A stretch of 12,555 bases of DNA, from contig JALXCE010000288.1 in NCBI GenBank assembly GCA_026991055.1, positions 1 to 12,555 of the forward strand. The letters are read 5' to 3'. The position numbers and the translations under genes were made by a program. Source of the stretch: Caldifarciminota bacterium (GTDB lineage Bacteria > Hydrothermota > Hydrothermia > B15-G9 > WFZT01). Positions 1 to 7,073 of the stretch are shown here, piece by piece. A model generated the notes under the pieces. The model was not told the origin of the DNA and ran no database searches. It saw only the letters and a program-made list of their open reading frames with translations. Position 1 is the first letter of the stretch, and each line of letters starts with the position of its first letter.

Positions 1-265
1 CAGCAGTTATCCTCGCCGCTGAGGCCCTCTTTGCGGCATCAATCAAAAGCAGGAGCTCCATCAAATTGTCAGCAGGCGGTATAGTTGATTGAATGATAAA
101 AACATCATGCCCACGTATATTTTCTTTGATCTGGACTTTTATCTCACCGTCGTTGAAACGCGAAACCTCAAGCTCGGTTGGCCTGATATCCAGAAACCTC
201 GCAATTTCTTCTTTCAAATACTTCGAAACATTCCCTGATAATAACTTAATATCTCCTCGCATCAT
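1..265 (-). CDS. prs: Ribose-phosphate pyrophosphokinase, N-terminal part (runs off window)
   Basis: Prs makes phosphoribosyl pyrophosphate from ribose 5-phosphate and ATP in the cytoplasm, feeding nucleotide, histidine and tryptophan synthesis. The first 88 codons are present, and the frame is open to base 1 where the window cuts the gene. The translation starts MMRGDIKLLSGN and contains the family's N-terminal signature: FNDGEIKVQI, the RGHDVFIIQST strand, and a PADNLMELLLLIDAAKRASA helix (usually P-x-NDNLMELL). Two ATGs lie in tandem (263-265 and 260-262); an AGGGAG ribosome site about 9 nt upstream suits the first. The gene follows the secreted-protein gene on the same strand after a 52-bp gap that holds a good promoter, so it is probably transcribed on its own as well. 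The family call is strong; the catalytic C-terminal part cannot be judged here. Confidence 0.95.
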   Translation of the reverse strand, partial: MMRGDIKLLSGNVSKYLKEEIARFLDIRPTELEVSRFNDGEIKVQIKENIRGHDVFIIQSTIPPADNLMELLLLIDAAKRASAARITA

Positions 266-292
266 GGAAAAAATCTCCCTGGAAGTGCCTTA

Positions 293-321
293 ATTTTAAT
301 TGTAGTGGTAGGTTAAATCAA
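293..321 (-). promoter_or_regulatory. Predicted sigma-70-type promoter of prs
   Basis: Read on the minus strand: TTGATT (316-321), a 17-nt spacer, then TAAAAT (293-298). This matches 4/6 and 5/6 of the bacterial consensus. Transcription would begin near 286, giving a 5' leader of about 20 nt that contains the prs ribosome site. The -35 box overlaps the stop codon of the upstream secreted-protein gene, so prs need not depend on upstream transcription. Prediction from sequence only. Confidence 0.5.
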
Positions 322-2174
322 TATTTGATGAATCTGGTAAATTTTTTATCCACCTTCAGGAAATAAACACCTGGGGCAAGGCGAGAAACATCTATTTGCC
401 GCGTCATTCCGTTAGCAGAAATCAATTTCCTGCCATTTGCCGAATAGACAGCAGGATTTTTTACCGGATATCTAAATAAAATGGCATTTTTCACAATGTT
501 ACTGATTAGTGGACGAAAGATATTTTGTCTTTCTTCAACAGAAACAGATTGGGAGCCATAAAAGATTTCCACAAACTCGTAAATATATGCATGGGTGGAA
601 TCTGCATCGCTCATCTCGGAAATACCGAGAAAATTGCCGTTACCATTAAATTCCACACTCCCGGGGGTTGCATCATGCCAGTCAACCACGCTCCAGGACC
701 CCGTGCTTGAAGCATTTCCGTTAAAATCAACCCGCTCGTAGGCATGTCCCCTTGCCATTGAAATAGTAGGTCCATCCACCGTATCCCCGTCAGCGTTCAC
801 CAGTGTGAAGGTTTCTCCTCCATTAATTTTTGGAATACTGCCTCCAGAATTGATATACACAACATTCTCCGACAGAGTTACTCCCCAGAAACTCTCAAAA
901 TCACTTTTGCTGGCATCCCTTGCGATAATCAAAATAGAATTGTAAGGAAGCTCTACATTACCGAAGATGTACTCGATATGACTGTTTTCCTGAATTAATC
1001 TCCAGTTCTCAAGATTCAGGTTCCCACTTGGATATCCGGTGACATACTGAAAGGTATCACTCAGGACAACACCACTGTCCACTTTGTAAGCCTTGATGAA
1101 AAAGTTCACTGTATCAGGTGAGCCTGTGGGAGGAATGACAAATCTTGCTGTACTTGAATCAGACCAGAATGACGGCTCTGACACCCAGCTTATTCCATCA
1201 AATGTGTAAAAAATAGTATCAGCGACACTTAAAAAGTTGTAATTGGCTGTGACAATCACGCTGTCCTCTGGAGTCGGGCTCAGGGGGGTAAAAGTAACCG
1301 TTATCAGATCATTCGATTCACTTGCAAGCCAGAGGGTTGTATTCAGAATTGCGTAATTATTTTGCACTCCGCTCTCGTTCCACCCATCGTAGAGACGGTT
1401 ACCCGGGTTGCCTGTACCGTCATCGGCAGGTGAACTGTCGGTAAGTCCAGCAATCTTTCCATTACCATAACTACCTGTTGCGAGAAAAACATAGGTGGTG
1501 CCCTGAGAGGCATCACTTTTCCAGACATGGCCTTGAAGAGTGGGATTAATAGACCTCCGAAGTGTCATCACAGTAGCAGCATAAAATGACATGCCTTGAA
1601 CTGTTCCAACAGGGCCGTTGGTTATAGGGTCATCCGGGGCCGTAGAAACATTAAACGTTCTATCACTTACTGAATTTGCTGGATCACCGGTGACGTTAAA
1701 ATGTATCCCAAAGTAATCCTCAAATAGATTCCAGATGTGCGGTGAATCCCACCCATTTCCGTTCCTATCAGATGCGTTGTGGTCAGCAACCATGAAAAGT
1801 GCCCCGCCATTTCTCACATACTGGAGAATAGCGTTCATCTCTTCACTTGAAAATGGGACCTGGGGCTCGCAAACCACGAATACATCAAAATTCGATAGAT
1901 CAAGGTCATTTGTAGGGTCGTTGTATGTAATCCTTCCCCAGGGGGGAAGTGTCACGACCTCGTGGCCCATGGAATGGAGGTCAAATCCCCAATCAGAGAT
2001 TCCACCGATCCAGTCATCACCATTTGATGGATTTGGCGGCTGAGGATAGGGAAAATCATTGTCTATCATCCAGTCCGCGTTGCCTGCGTCTTCTTCTTTG
2101 GTCATGTCAAAGAGTATCCTTGCAGGGAACGTCTGTCCGACGACTAAAACAAATATTAGAAGCAACTTTTTCAT
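318..2174 (-). CDS. Secreted multidomain protein: GATase-like domain, Ig-like domain, lamin-tail domain, C-terminal sorting domain
   Basis: 618 residues; specific function unknown. Residues 1-18 form a short signal peptide (MKKLLLIFVLVVGQTFPA), so the protein is exported. Residues about 19-285 look like the Rossmann-type glutamine-amidotransferase fold of the ThuA/DUF4350 kind: FDVFVVCEPQ strand, then RNGGALFMVADHN, where an amidotransferase would place its nucleophile; no Cys nucleophile is evident, so this is probably non-enzymatic. D136-x-N138-x-N140-G-x-D143 resembles a calcium-binding loop. Residues about 290-380 look Ig/fibronectin-like. Residues about 384-510 resemble a lamin-tail domain, closing with the typical DATPGS. 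Residues about 555-618 (NPAVYSANGRKLI, then LAPGVYFLKV) match a type IX secretion type-A sorting domain. No Shine-Dalgarno precedes the ATG, but the signal peptide fixes the start. The gene lies 23 bp after the iron-transporter gene and is probably cotranscribed. Domain calls are by pattern recognition only. Confidence 0.8.
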   Translation of the reverse strand: MKKLLLIFVLVVGQTFPARILFDMTKEEDAGNADWMIDNDFPYPQPPNPSNGDDWIGGISDWGFDLHSMGHEVVTLPPWGRITYNDPTNDLDLSNFDVFVVCEPQVPFSSEEMNAILQYVRNGGALFMVADHNASDRNGNGWDSPHIWNLFEDYFGIHFNVTGDPANSVSDRTFNVSTAPDDPITNGPVGTVQGMSFYAATVMTLRRSINPTLQGHVWKSDASQGTTYVFLATGSYGNGKIAGLTDSSPADDGTGNPGNRLYDGWNESGVQNNYAILNTTLWLASESNDLITVTFTPLSPTPEDSVIVTANYNFLSVADTIFYTFDGISWVSEPSFWSDSSTARFVIPPTGSPDTVNFFIKAYKVDSGVVLSDTFQYVTGYPSGNLNLENWRLIQENSHIEYIFGNVELPYNSILIIARDASKSDFESFWGVTLSENVVYINSGGSIPKINGGETFTLVNADGDTVDGPTISMARGHAYERVDFNGNASSTGSWSVVDWHDATPGSVEFNGNGNFLGISEMSDADSTHAYIYEFVEIFYGSQSVSVEERQNIFRPLISNIVKNAILFRYPVKNPAVYSANGRKLISANGMTRQIDVSRLAPGVYFLKVDKKFTRFIKY

Positions 2175-2197
2175 GACAGGGGGTCTATTTTAAGGGA

Positions 2198-3049
2198 TTA
2201 CACCTCCACATTCAAAAGACGACGCGCAAGGACTCCAATAACGAAAGAAACAAGGGCGACGCCAAAACTGATTAATAGCATCTCGGCGAAGAGTTTGCCA
2301 AAATCTTCTTCTTTGACCACTGAAACAAAAAACGTGAAAAGGAGAATTACAACGAAGGCATCAAATAAGGACCAAAGCAGCGCAAAATAGGCGTTGTGAA
2401 TGAGGAAAAACGGCAATATCAAAAGAGCCACCGTGATAATGTAGGCTATGCCCGTATAAATGGCGGCCTTTGCAGGGCTTTTACCGGACTTCTCTGACTT
2501 CTCTGAGAGGTATTCCGAAGCGGCCATAGAAAGGGACGCCGCGATACCCGTGATCAATCCAGCAATCCCCACAATACTTGTATTTCTCAAGGCAAACGTA
2601 AGGCCTGCAAGAGTCCCTGTCAGCTCCACAAGGGCATCGTTCAGCCCAAGGACCATGGAGCCAATGTAGCCGATCCGTTCCTCTTCAAGCATGGCAATGA
2701 GCCTGTCTTCGTGAGTCTGCTCCTCTTGTAGCATCTTTTTCGCCTCCGGTACCTCATCGAGAACGGCCTCGTATCCTGCCTCGGCCTTTTTCTCAGATAG
2801 CTCCATCATTTTGACCACAAACGTATAACCCAGTATCAGGGCCAGCAACTTCATAAACAGGGTGCTAAAGAAAGGCGGTTTTACATCCTTCCCGGTGTAT
2901 TTTCGGAGTATCCTGTAGTGATTCAACTCCTCCTGCGCTATTCTCTCGAGTATCCTGGAATTTTTCTCATCTGCGTGTTGAGCGAGGAACTTATAAATCA
3001 CATGGCCCTGAATCTCAGCCTTCTGGAATTTCAAAAGCACATCTTTCAT
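2198..3049 (-). CDS. Ferritin-like domain fused to VIT1/CCC1-type iron/manganese transporter
   Basis: 283 residues, an inner-membrane iron (or manganese) handling protein of the membrane-bound ferritin / erythrin-VIT type, such as rhizobial MbfA. Residues 1-120 form a rubrerythrin-like four-helix di-iron domain: E12, the ExxH pair E41/H44, E90 and a second ExxH, E110/H113, are the likely ligands. Residues about 122-283 are the CCC1/VIT1 domain with about five membrane segments (near 138-156, 158-178, 196-216, 221-243, 254-277) and the family motifs GLNDALVELTGTLAGL and AASEYLSEKSE. In this family the ferritin domain binds or oxidises Fe(II) and the membrane part exports it. Only a weak AGG precedes the ATG by one base, and a TTGATA...TTTAAT pair (3060-3086, 15-nt spacer) would start transcription almost at the ATG, so the mRNA may be nearly leaderless. 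It is divergent from the superoxide reductase operon, which fits a role in oxidative-stress iron control. Confidence 0.9.
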   Translation of the reverse strand: MKDVLLKFQKAEIQGHVIYKFLAQHADEKNSRILERIAQEELNHYRILRKYTGKDVKPPFFSTLFMKLLALILGYTFVVKMMELSEKKAEAGYEAVLDEVPEAKKMLQEEQTHEDRLIAMLEEERIGYIGSMVLGLNDALVELTGTLAGLTFALRNTSIVGIAGLITGIAASLSMAASEYLSEKSEKSGKSPAKAAIYTGIAYIITVALLILPFFLIHNAYFALLWSLFDAFVVILLFTFFVSVVKEEDFGKLFAEMLLISFGVALVSFVIGVLARRLLNVEV

Positions 3050-3097
3050 ACCTGAATAAATTAAAATCCTGCCCCCGTTTTATCAATGAAAGTGAGG

Positions 3098-3126
3098 TGG
3101 TAATTTTGAATCATTCCAATTATAAT
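3098..3126 (+). promoter_or_regulatory. Predicted promoter of the superoxide reductase operon
   Basis: A perfect TATAAT lies at 3121-3126, 24 bp before the superoxide reductase ATG. The best -35 at a 17-nt spacing is a poor TGGTAA (3098-3103), so an activator or an alternative arrangement is possible. The -10 box lies inside a TTATAAT-A-AACTTAA stretch (3120-3134) that matches about 11 of 14 bases of the PerR operator (TTATAAT-N-ATTATAA). That is suggestive of peroxide control but weak in so AT-rich a region. Confidence 0.45.
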
Positions 3127-3150
3127 AAACTTAAAAAAGGAGGTTGAGTC

Positions 3151-3546
3151 ATGAAAACATTCGGAGAATTAATTCAAACAGCTGATTGGAAGACCGAGAA
3201 ACATGCTCCAGTTTTTGACCTTCCAGATAAGGTCAAAAAGGGTGAGAAGGTAATGATAACCGTTTCTGTGGGTAAAGAAATTCCACACCCAAACACAACC
3301 GAGCATCACATCGAGTATATCGAAGTCTTCTTCCTGCCCGAGGGCGAGGCAAAGCCACTCCACGTTGGCAGGTTTGAATTTGCCGCTCATGGAGCGTCAA
3401 CTCAGGGCCCCAACACGAGCACGGTCTATGCAGAGCCAATTGTGGCCTTTGCCTTCAAAACAGAGAAACCAGGCACATTCTATGCATTCTCATTCTGTAA
3501 CATTCATGGGCTTTGGGGTGGAACAGCTGAACTGAAAGTCGAATAA
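3151..3546 (+). CDS. sor: Superoxide reductase, 1Fe (class II, neelaredoxin) type
   Basis: 131 residues, cytoplasmic. It reduces superoxide to hydrogen peroxide at a single Fe(His)4Cys centre without making O2, using electrons normally supplied by rubredoxin. All expected residues are visible by comparison with the Pyrococcus furiosus enzyme: the E16-K17-H18 lid (usual E-K-H), H46 in GKEIPHPN, H52 in TTEHH, and C116/H119 in the C-terminal SFCNIHGLWGG. The N-terminal desulforedoxin Fe(Cys)4 domain of class I enzymes is absent, so this is the one-iron form, and the length is normal. The start is supported by a strong AGGAGG seven bases before the ATG. It is the first gene of an operon with rubredoxin and a flavodiiron protein; 69 bp containing a GC-rich hairpin separate it from rubredoxin, perhaps letting it be expressed more strongly than the rest. 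Assignment is secure. Confidence 0.97.
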   Translation: MKTFGELIQTADWKTEKHAPVFDLPDKVKKGEKVMITVSVGKEIPHPNTTEHHIEYIEVFFLPEGEAKPLHVGRFEFAAHGASTQGPNTSTVYAEPIVAFAFKTEKPGTFYAFSFCNIHGLWGGTAELKVE

Positions 3547-3556
3547 AATTTTCATG

Positions 3557-3581
3557 GGGGGCGCCGCAAAGCGGCGCCCCC
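3557..3581 (+). other. GC-rich intercistronic hairpin (11-bp stem, AAA loop)
   Basis: Perfect 11-bp stem, GGGGGCGCCGC (3557-3567) with its complement (3571-3581), around an AAA loop. It lies between the superoxide reductase and rubredoxin genes. The downstream bases are A/C-rich with no U-tract, so it does not look like an intrinsic terminator in the sense direction. A role as an mRNA 3'-end stabiliser or processing barrier that favours the first gene is more likely. Its core is shared with the hairpin at 4983-5005. Confidence 0.75.
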
Positions 3582-3615
3582 AACAAAACATCAAAATCCC
3601 TCAAAGGAGCTAAAA

Positions 3616-3780
3616 ATGAAAAAGTACAGATGCACAATCTGTGGGTATGTCTATGACCCGGAAAAGGGTGACCCGGACAACGGCATTGAGCCGGGAACCC
3701 CGTTTGAAGAACTGCCCGATGACTGGACATGCCCACTTTGCGGAGCAGAAAAAGAAGAATTTGAACCGGTGGAGGAGTAA
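3616..3780 (+). CDS. rub: Rubredoxin
   Basis: 54 residues, a small cytoplasmic electron carrier with one Fe(Cys)4 centre. The two knuckles are complete: C6-T-I-C9-G and C39-P-L-C42-G, with the conserved [14 protein letters not shown] and PFEELPDDW segments between them, exactly as in classical rubredoxins of this length. An AAGGAG lies about 8 bases before the ATG. Its stop is 2 bp before fprA, and the fprA ribosome site lies in its last codons, so translation is probably coupled. It sits between a superoxide reductase and a flavodiiron protein, both of which take electrons from rubredoxin in other anaerobes, so it very likely serves both. The rubredoxin reductase needed to recharge it is not in the window. 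Identification is essentially certain. Confidence 0.98.
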   Translation: MKKYRCTICGYVYDPEKGDPDNGIEPGTPFEELPDDWTCPLCGAEKEEFEPVEE

Positions 3781-3782
3781 AA

Positions 3783-4970
3783 ATGGCTATTTTCAAGGTT
3801 AAAGATAACGTGTACGAAGTTGGAGCAATACATTGGGACAGGGCTATTTTCGATGAGCTTATTCCACTGCCCCATGGGACATCCTACAACGCATACCTTA
3901 TAAAGGGCTCAGAAAAAACAGCCCTTATAGATACCGTTGACCCTGAGACACTGGAGCAGCTACTTGCAAATCTACGCCATCTCAAAGTGGAGAAAATCGA
4001 CTACATTATCTCCAGTCATGCCGAGCAGGACCATTCCGGCGGTATTCCGGAGCTTCTTAAGCTCTACCCTGAAGCAAAGGTCGTTACAAACGCCAAGTGT
4101 AAAACGTTCCTTATGGACCTCCTTCATATTCCGGAGGACAAATTCATCGTTGTCGGTGATGGAGAGAAGCTTTCCCTCGGTGATAAAACCCTCGAATTCA
4201 TCCTTACCCCCTGGGTACACTGGCCCGAGACCATGACTACTTACCTGGTGGAGGACAAAATCGCATTCACCTGCGACTTCTTTGGTTCACATCTTGCAAC
4301 GACCAACATGCTGATAGAGGAAGACCCTGTGGTTTTAGAAGAGGCCAAAAGATACTACGCTGAAATCATGATGCCATTCCGCCGTCAGATTGGAAAGAAC
4401 ATCGCCAAGCTGGAAGAGAGGAAAATAGAAATCATCGCGCCGAGCCATGGACCTGTTTACCTCAAGCCTCAATTTATCATCAACGCCTACAAAGACTGGA
4501 TTGACGAGAGTAAGGTTACAAACACAGTGATTCTACCATATGTTTCCATGCACGGTAGCACAAAGAGGATGGTATGCCATTTCATTGATGCTCTTGTGAA
4601 ACGCGGAATCCATGTTAAGCCCTTCAACCTTACGAAGGCGGACCTTGGCCAGCTTTCCATTGCACTTGTAGATGCCGCGACTCTTGTTGTGGGAACTCCA
4701 ATGGTGCTTGCCGGTGCCCATCCGGCTGCAATTTATGGAGTCTTCCTGGTCAATGCTCTGAAGCCCAAAATCAAATACGCATCCTTTATTGGCTCCTACG
4801 GCTGGGGTGGGAGAATGCTCGACCAGATGAAGGCCTTACTCACACAGATTAAGCCAGAAATTCTGGAACCAGTGGTGGTTAAGGGGAATCCGAGAGCCGA
4901 GGATTTTAAGAAACTTGACGAGCTCGCGGACAAAATTTTTGAGAAGCACAAGGAGCTTGGTGTAATTTAA
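3783..4970 (+). CDS. fprA: Flavodiiron protein (A-type flavoprotein, rubredoxin:oxygen oxidoreductase)
   Basis: 395 residues, cytoplasmic. It reduces O2 to water (in some members also NO to N2O) with electrons from rubredoxin. The N-terminal metallo-beta-lactamase-like domain (about 1-245) carries a complete di-iron set: H79, E81 and D83 in SSHAEQDHSGG, H146 in PWVHWPETM, D165 in FTCDFFGSH and H222 in APSHGPVY. These are at or near the same numbers as in the Desulfovibrio gigas enzyme. The C-terminal flavodoxin-like domain (about 248-392) has the FMN loops SMHGSTKRM (255-263), GTPMVLAG (304-311) and GSYGWGG (337-343). There is no fused rubredoxin or flavin reductase domain, so it is the simple class A form, and the separate rubredoxin just upstream is the evident partner. 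A GGAGG in the rubredoxin 3' end serves as ribosome site. Whether O2 or NO is the physiological substrate cannot be told, but the superoxide reductase neighbour favours O2. Confidence 0.97.
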   Translation: MAIFKVKDNVYEVGAIHWDRAIFDELIPLPHGTSYNAYLIKGSEKTALIDTVDPETLEQLLANLRHLKVEKIDYIISSHAEQDHSGGIPELLKLYPEAKVVTNAKCKTFLMDLLHIPEDKFIVVGDGEKLSLGDKTLEFILTPWVHWPETMTTYLVEDKIAFTCDFFGSHLATTNMLIEEDPVVLEEAKRYYAEIMMPFRRQIGKNIAKLEERKIEIIAPSHGPVYLKPQFIINAYKDWIDESKVTNTVILPYVSMHGSTKRMVCHFIDALVKRGIHVKPFNLTKADLGQLSIALVDAATLVVGTPMVLAGAHPAAIYGVFLVNALKPKIKYASFIGSYGWGGRMLDQMKALLTQIKPEILEPVVVKGNPRAEDFKKLDELADKIFEKHKELGVI

Positions 4971-4982
4971 AGTTTTAAGTCG

Positions 4983-5005
4983 GGGGCGCCGCTTCGCGGC
5001 GCCCC
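4983..5005 (+). other. GC-rich hairpin after fprA (10-bp stem, TTC loop)
   Basis: Perfect 10-bp stem, GGGGCGCCGC (4983-4992) with its complement (4996-5005), around TTC. It is the same stem as at 3557-3581 with a different loop. It is followed by ACAATTAAAAAATC and then the ATG of the 87-residue gene, so there is no U-tract and no room for a new promoter. If it ended transcription, the next gene would be silent, so a stabiliser or partial terminator is more likely. Confidence 0.7.
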
Positions 5006-5019
5006 ACAATTAAAAAATC

Positions 5020-5283
5020 ATGGACTCCCAAAAACTCCGCAAAGCATCAAGAGAATTTAACCGCTACAGGGCCCCTGAATGCAGGGTAAAAACCATCAAA
5101 AATACCAGGGACAGGCTTGTCGTAAAATTCGAAGGGACAGGGGCAAATTTTTACTGCTGCTACGATGAAAATTTCATTGACTATCTATACTACCTGAAAG
5201 ATCACACCGGAGAGTCAATGAAAATCAAGGATGTTCTACAGCCCGCAGCAGATTCGTTTATTGTTATCTACGAAAAAGATTAG
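5020..5283 (+). CDS. Small protein of unknown function
   Basis: 87 residues, soluble and highly charged; I do not recognise the family with confidence. The sequence reads as a compact alpha/beta fold: a basic N-terminal helix (KLRKASREFNRYRAPE), a strand (DRLVVKFEGTG), a C46-C47-Y-D-E segment, an aromatic helix (NFIDYLYYLKD), and a final strand (SFIVIYEKD). The order beta-strand, FEGTG, Cys-Cys-Tyr-Asp, helix suggests a conserved pocket or redox/metal site at C21, C46 and C47, but this is inference. There is no signal peptide or membrane segment. The start is forced: the only in-frame ATG after a stop at 5011-5013. There is no Shine-Dalgarno; an A-rich leader follows the GC hairpin. It is the last gene of the oxygen-defence operon, and its stop is 4 bp from the convergent dctM stop. 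Coding status is supported by the sense-looking protein and its position; function is open. Confidence 0.75.
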   Translation: MDSQKLRKASREFNRYRAPECRVKTIKNTRDRLVVKFEGTGANFYCCYDENFIDYLYYLKDHTGESMKIKDVLQPAADSFIVIYEKD

Positions 5284-5287
5284 ACCC

Positions 5288-6568
5288 TTACTTCATCAAT
5301 CCCCACACCCGAGGCAGATACGTCGTCAAAAATGGGGTGTACATGAGCAAAATCAGAGCTGAGAATGCCGCTATAATAAATGGAACGGCCGCCTTCGATA
5401 TATCCTCAAAGTCCACTTTCGCAATGTTTGCCGCAACAAATAGGTTCACACCTACAGGCGGAGTTATCTGACCGATGGCAAGGTTGATGGTCATAATCAC
5501 ACCAAACCACAGGTAATTCCAGTGAAATTTATCGAGAATCGGGAGCAGGATTGGAAGAAAGATAAAATAGATTGAAATGGCATCTAAAAACATGCCGGCG
5601 AGCAAGAGCAGAATGTTTATCATAAAGATGGCAATTACCGGTGATTTCCCGATGGACAGGATGAAAGCGGTGATTTTGTCCATCAACCCAAGGGTTGAGC
5701 CTGTCCATGAAAAAATACCGGCAAATGTAACGATAATCATAATCACGGATGCGTTTATCGCCGCATCCACCATCAGGTGATAAAGGCTCTTAAAATCAAT
5801 GGTCCTGTAGATAAAAACACCCACAAAGAGGCCGTAAAATACGGCAACTGAGGCTGCCTCTGTGGGCGTGAATATTCCACCGTAAATTCCTCCAAGGATG
5901 ATAACAGGCGCCATAAGCGCCCAGAAGGCATCCTTGAAGCTTATGAGAAGTTCCTTTAGCGTCGGAAACTCCTCTTTTCTGTAGCCCTCTTTTTTAGAAA
6001 TAAGGTAAGCCGCTGTCATCAGGGCAAAGCCCACTATTATTCCGGGGATAATACCACCTGCAAAGAGGGCCGGAACCGACGTATTTGTGATGGTTCCATA
6101 GATAATCAAAGCAATACTTGGCGGGATAACAATCCCGAGACTACCAGAGGCTGCCACAAGAGCGGCGGCAAAATCTGCTCTGTAACCGGCCTTTTTCATG
6201 CCCGGTATCAAAATCGTGCTCAGGGCAGCAGTATCAGCAGGTCCGGAGCCCGAGATCGCGGCCCAGAACATACCCACAAGCACCGTAACAATAGCAAGTC
6301 CACCTGTCACGAAACCCGCAAGCTTCTTCATGAAGAGAACCATCTTCTCCGCCATCCCTGCCCGATCCATGATTACACCAGCCAGAACAAAGAAAGGAAT
6401 CGCGAGGAGCGGAAATTTGGCAATACCTGAGTAAAAATTGGGAGAGAGGACATCAATGCCAAGGTGATAGATATAGATGAAAGAAATCCCTGAGACTGCC
6501 AGCGATATAGCAATGGGCACGCCAAAAGCCACAAGTGTCAAAAATATGACAAACAGTAAAAACTGCAT
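5288..6568 (-). CDS. dctM: TRAP transporter large permease subunit (DctM)
   Basis: 426 residues, the usual DctM length. It is the membrane subunit that carries the substrate through the inner membrane, driven by a sodium or proton gradient. It is hydrophobic throughout, with roughly a dozen membrane segments and hairpins. Family motifs are intact: ISGSGPAD (105-112) followed by IPGMKKAGY, then GIVIPPS (145-151), FTPTEAA (233-239) and ITPPVGVNLF (368-377), which form the ion and substrate sites in known structures. Its ATG is 2 bp after the dctQ stop with AAGGAG 8 bases upstream, so it is translationally linked to dctQ. It is the last gene of the operon and ends 4 bp from the convergent 87-residue gene, with no terminator between them. 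Family assignment is certain; the substrate cannot be read from this subunit. Confidence 0.96.
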   Translation of the reverse strand: MQFLLFVIFLTLVAFGVPIAISLAVSGISFIYIYHLGIDVLSPNFYSGIAKFPLLAIPFFVLAGVIMDRAGMAEKMVLFMKKLAGFVTGGLAIVTVLVGMFWAAISGSGPADTAALSTILIPGMKKAGYRADFAAALVAASGSLGIVIPPSIALIIYGTITNTSVPALFAGGIIPGIIVGFALMTAAYLISKKEGYRKEEFPTLKELLISFKDAFWALMAPVIILGGIYGGIFTPTEAASVAVFYGLFVGVFIYRTIDFKSLYHLMVDAAINASVIMIIVTFAGIFSWTGSTLGLMDKITAFILSIGKSPVIAIFMINILLLLAGMFLDAISIYFIFLPILLPILDKFHWNYLWFGVIMTINLAIGQITPPVGVNLFVAANIAKVDFEDISKAAVPFIIAAFSALILLMYTPFLTTYLPRVWGLMK

Positions 6569-6570
6569 CT

Positions 6571-7059
6571 TTAGAGCTCCTTGTAAGATTTAACAGCGGT
6601 TTCAATAACCCTGAAAATGATAAGTAATGACCCAAACGGCACTCCGGCAATGTAAATCCATTCTGGTATATTTAAAGCCATGGTCCTGATATTGAGGTCT
6701 ATCTCGTTTTTAACGTGCCAGATGCTGTAGTAGAAAAGAATGGCGAAAACCGCGACAGTCAGGACTGTGGAGAAGATTAAGAAAAACTTCTGTGCACCTC
6801 TGGGTAACGCCTTCACAATAAAGCTTACACCAAGATGTGCCTTTCTTTTAAATGCAAGGGCTGCACCAAACATGGTGAGCCACACGAAGAAATTGACTTC
6901 AATCTCCTCAGTGAATGCAAGGGAGTATTTGATGAAATAACGGGTGATCACATTCACAAATGCAAGAGTTACAAGCACAGATAGGATGATAAAGAGCATG
7001 ATTTCTTCGAAGTGGGAGATGAAGTATTTGAGATAATAGGTAAAGTTTTTTCTGGGCAT
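6571..7059 (-). CDS. dctQ: TRAP transporter small permease subunit (DctQ)
   Basis: 162 residues, four predicted membrane segments (about 19-39, 56-72, 92-112, 133-152), the standard form of the small TRAP membrane subunit that packs against DctM. The conserved stretch from TRYF (39-42) through LAFTEEIEV (47-55) to the KRKAHLGV loop (71-78) is typical of DctQ. The ATG at 7059 has no Shine-Dalgarno; it is preceded by an A-rich leader and, before that, the 17-bp hairpin after dctP. An internal ATG (residue 21) would remove the N-terminal region before the first membrane segment, so the longer form is preferred. Lower expression than dctP is expected, since the binding protein is needed in excess. 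Confidence 0.93.
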   Translation of the reverse strand: MPRKNFTYYLKYFISHFEEIMLFIILSVLVTLAFVNVITRYFIKYSLAFTEEIEVNFFVWLTMFGAALAFKRKAHLGVSFIVKALPRGAQKFFLIFSTVLTVAVFAILFYYSIWHVKNEIDLNIRTMALNIPEWIYIAGVPFGSLLIIFRVIETAVKSYKEL

Positions 7060-7073
7060 AATTTTTTGTTTTT

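Noticed and set aside
1735..2176. Open frames of 75-102 codons on the plus strand opposite the secreted-protein gene
   Set aside because: They overlap a gene with clear signal peptide and domains, their translations are low-complexity and Ser/Pro/Arg-rich, and they match nothing recognisable; antisense shadows.
3557..3581. Rho-independent terminator ending the superoxide reductase transcript
   Set aside because: There is no U-tract after the stem and rubredoxin follows within 35 bp without a recognisable promoter; kept as an intercistronic hairpin instead.
3455..3875. Minus-strand open frames across the rubredoxin gene
   Set aside because: Rubredoxin on the plus strand has all four cysteines and a ribosome site; the opposing frames are Pro/Ser/His-rich and cross the GC hairpin.
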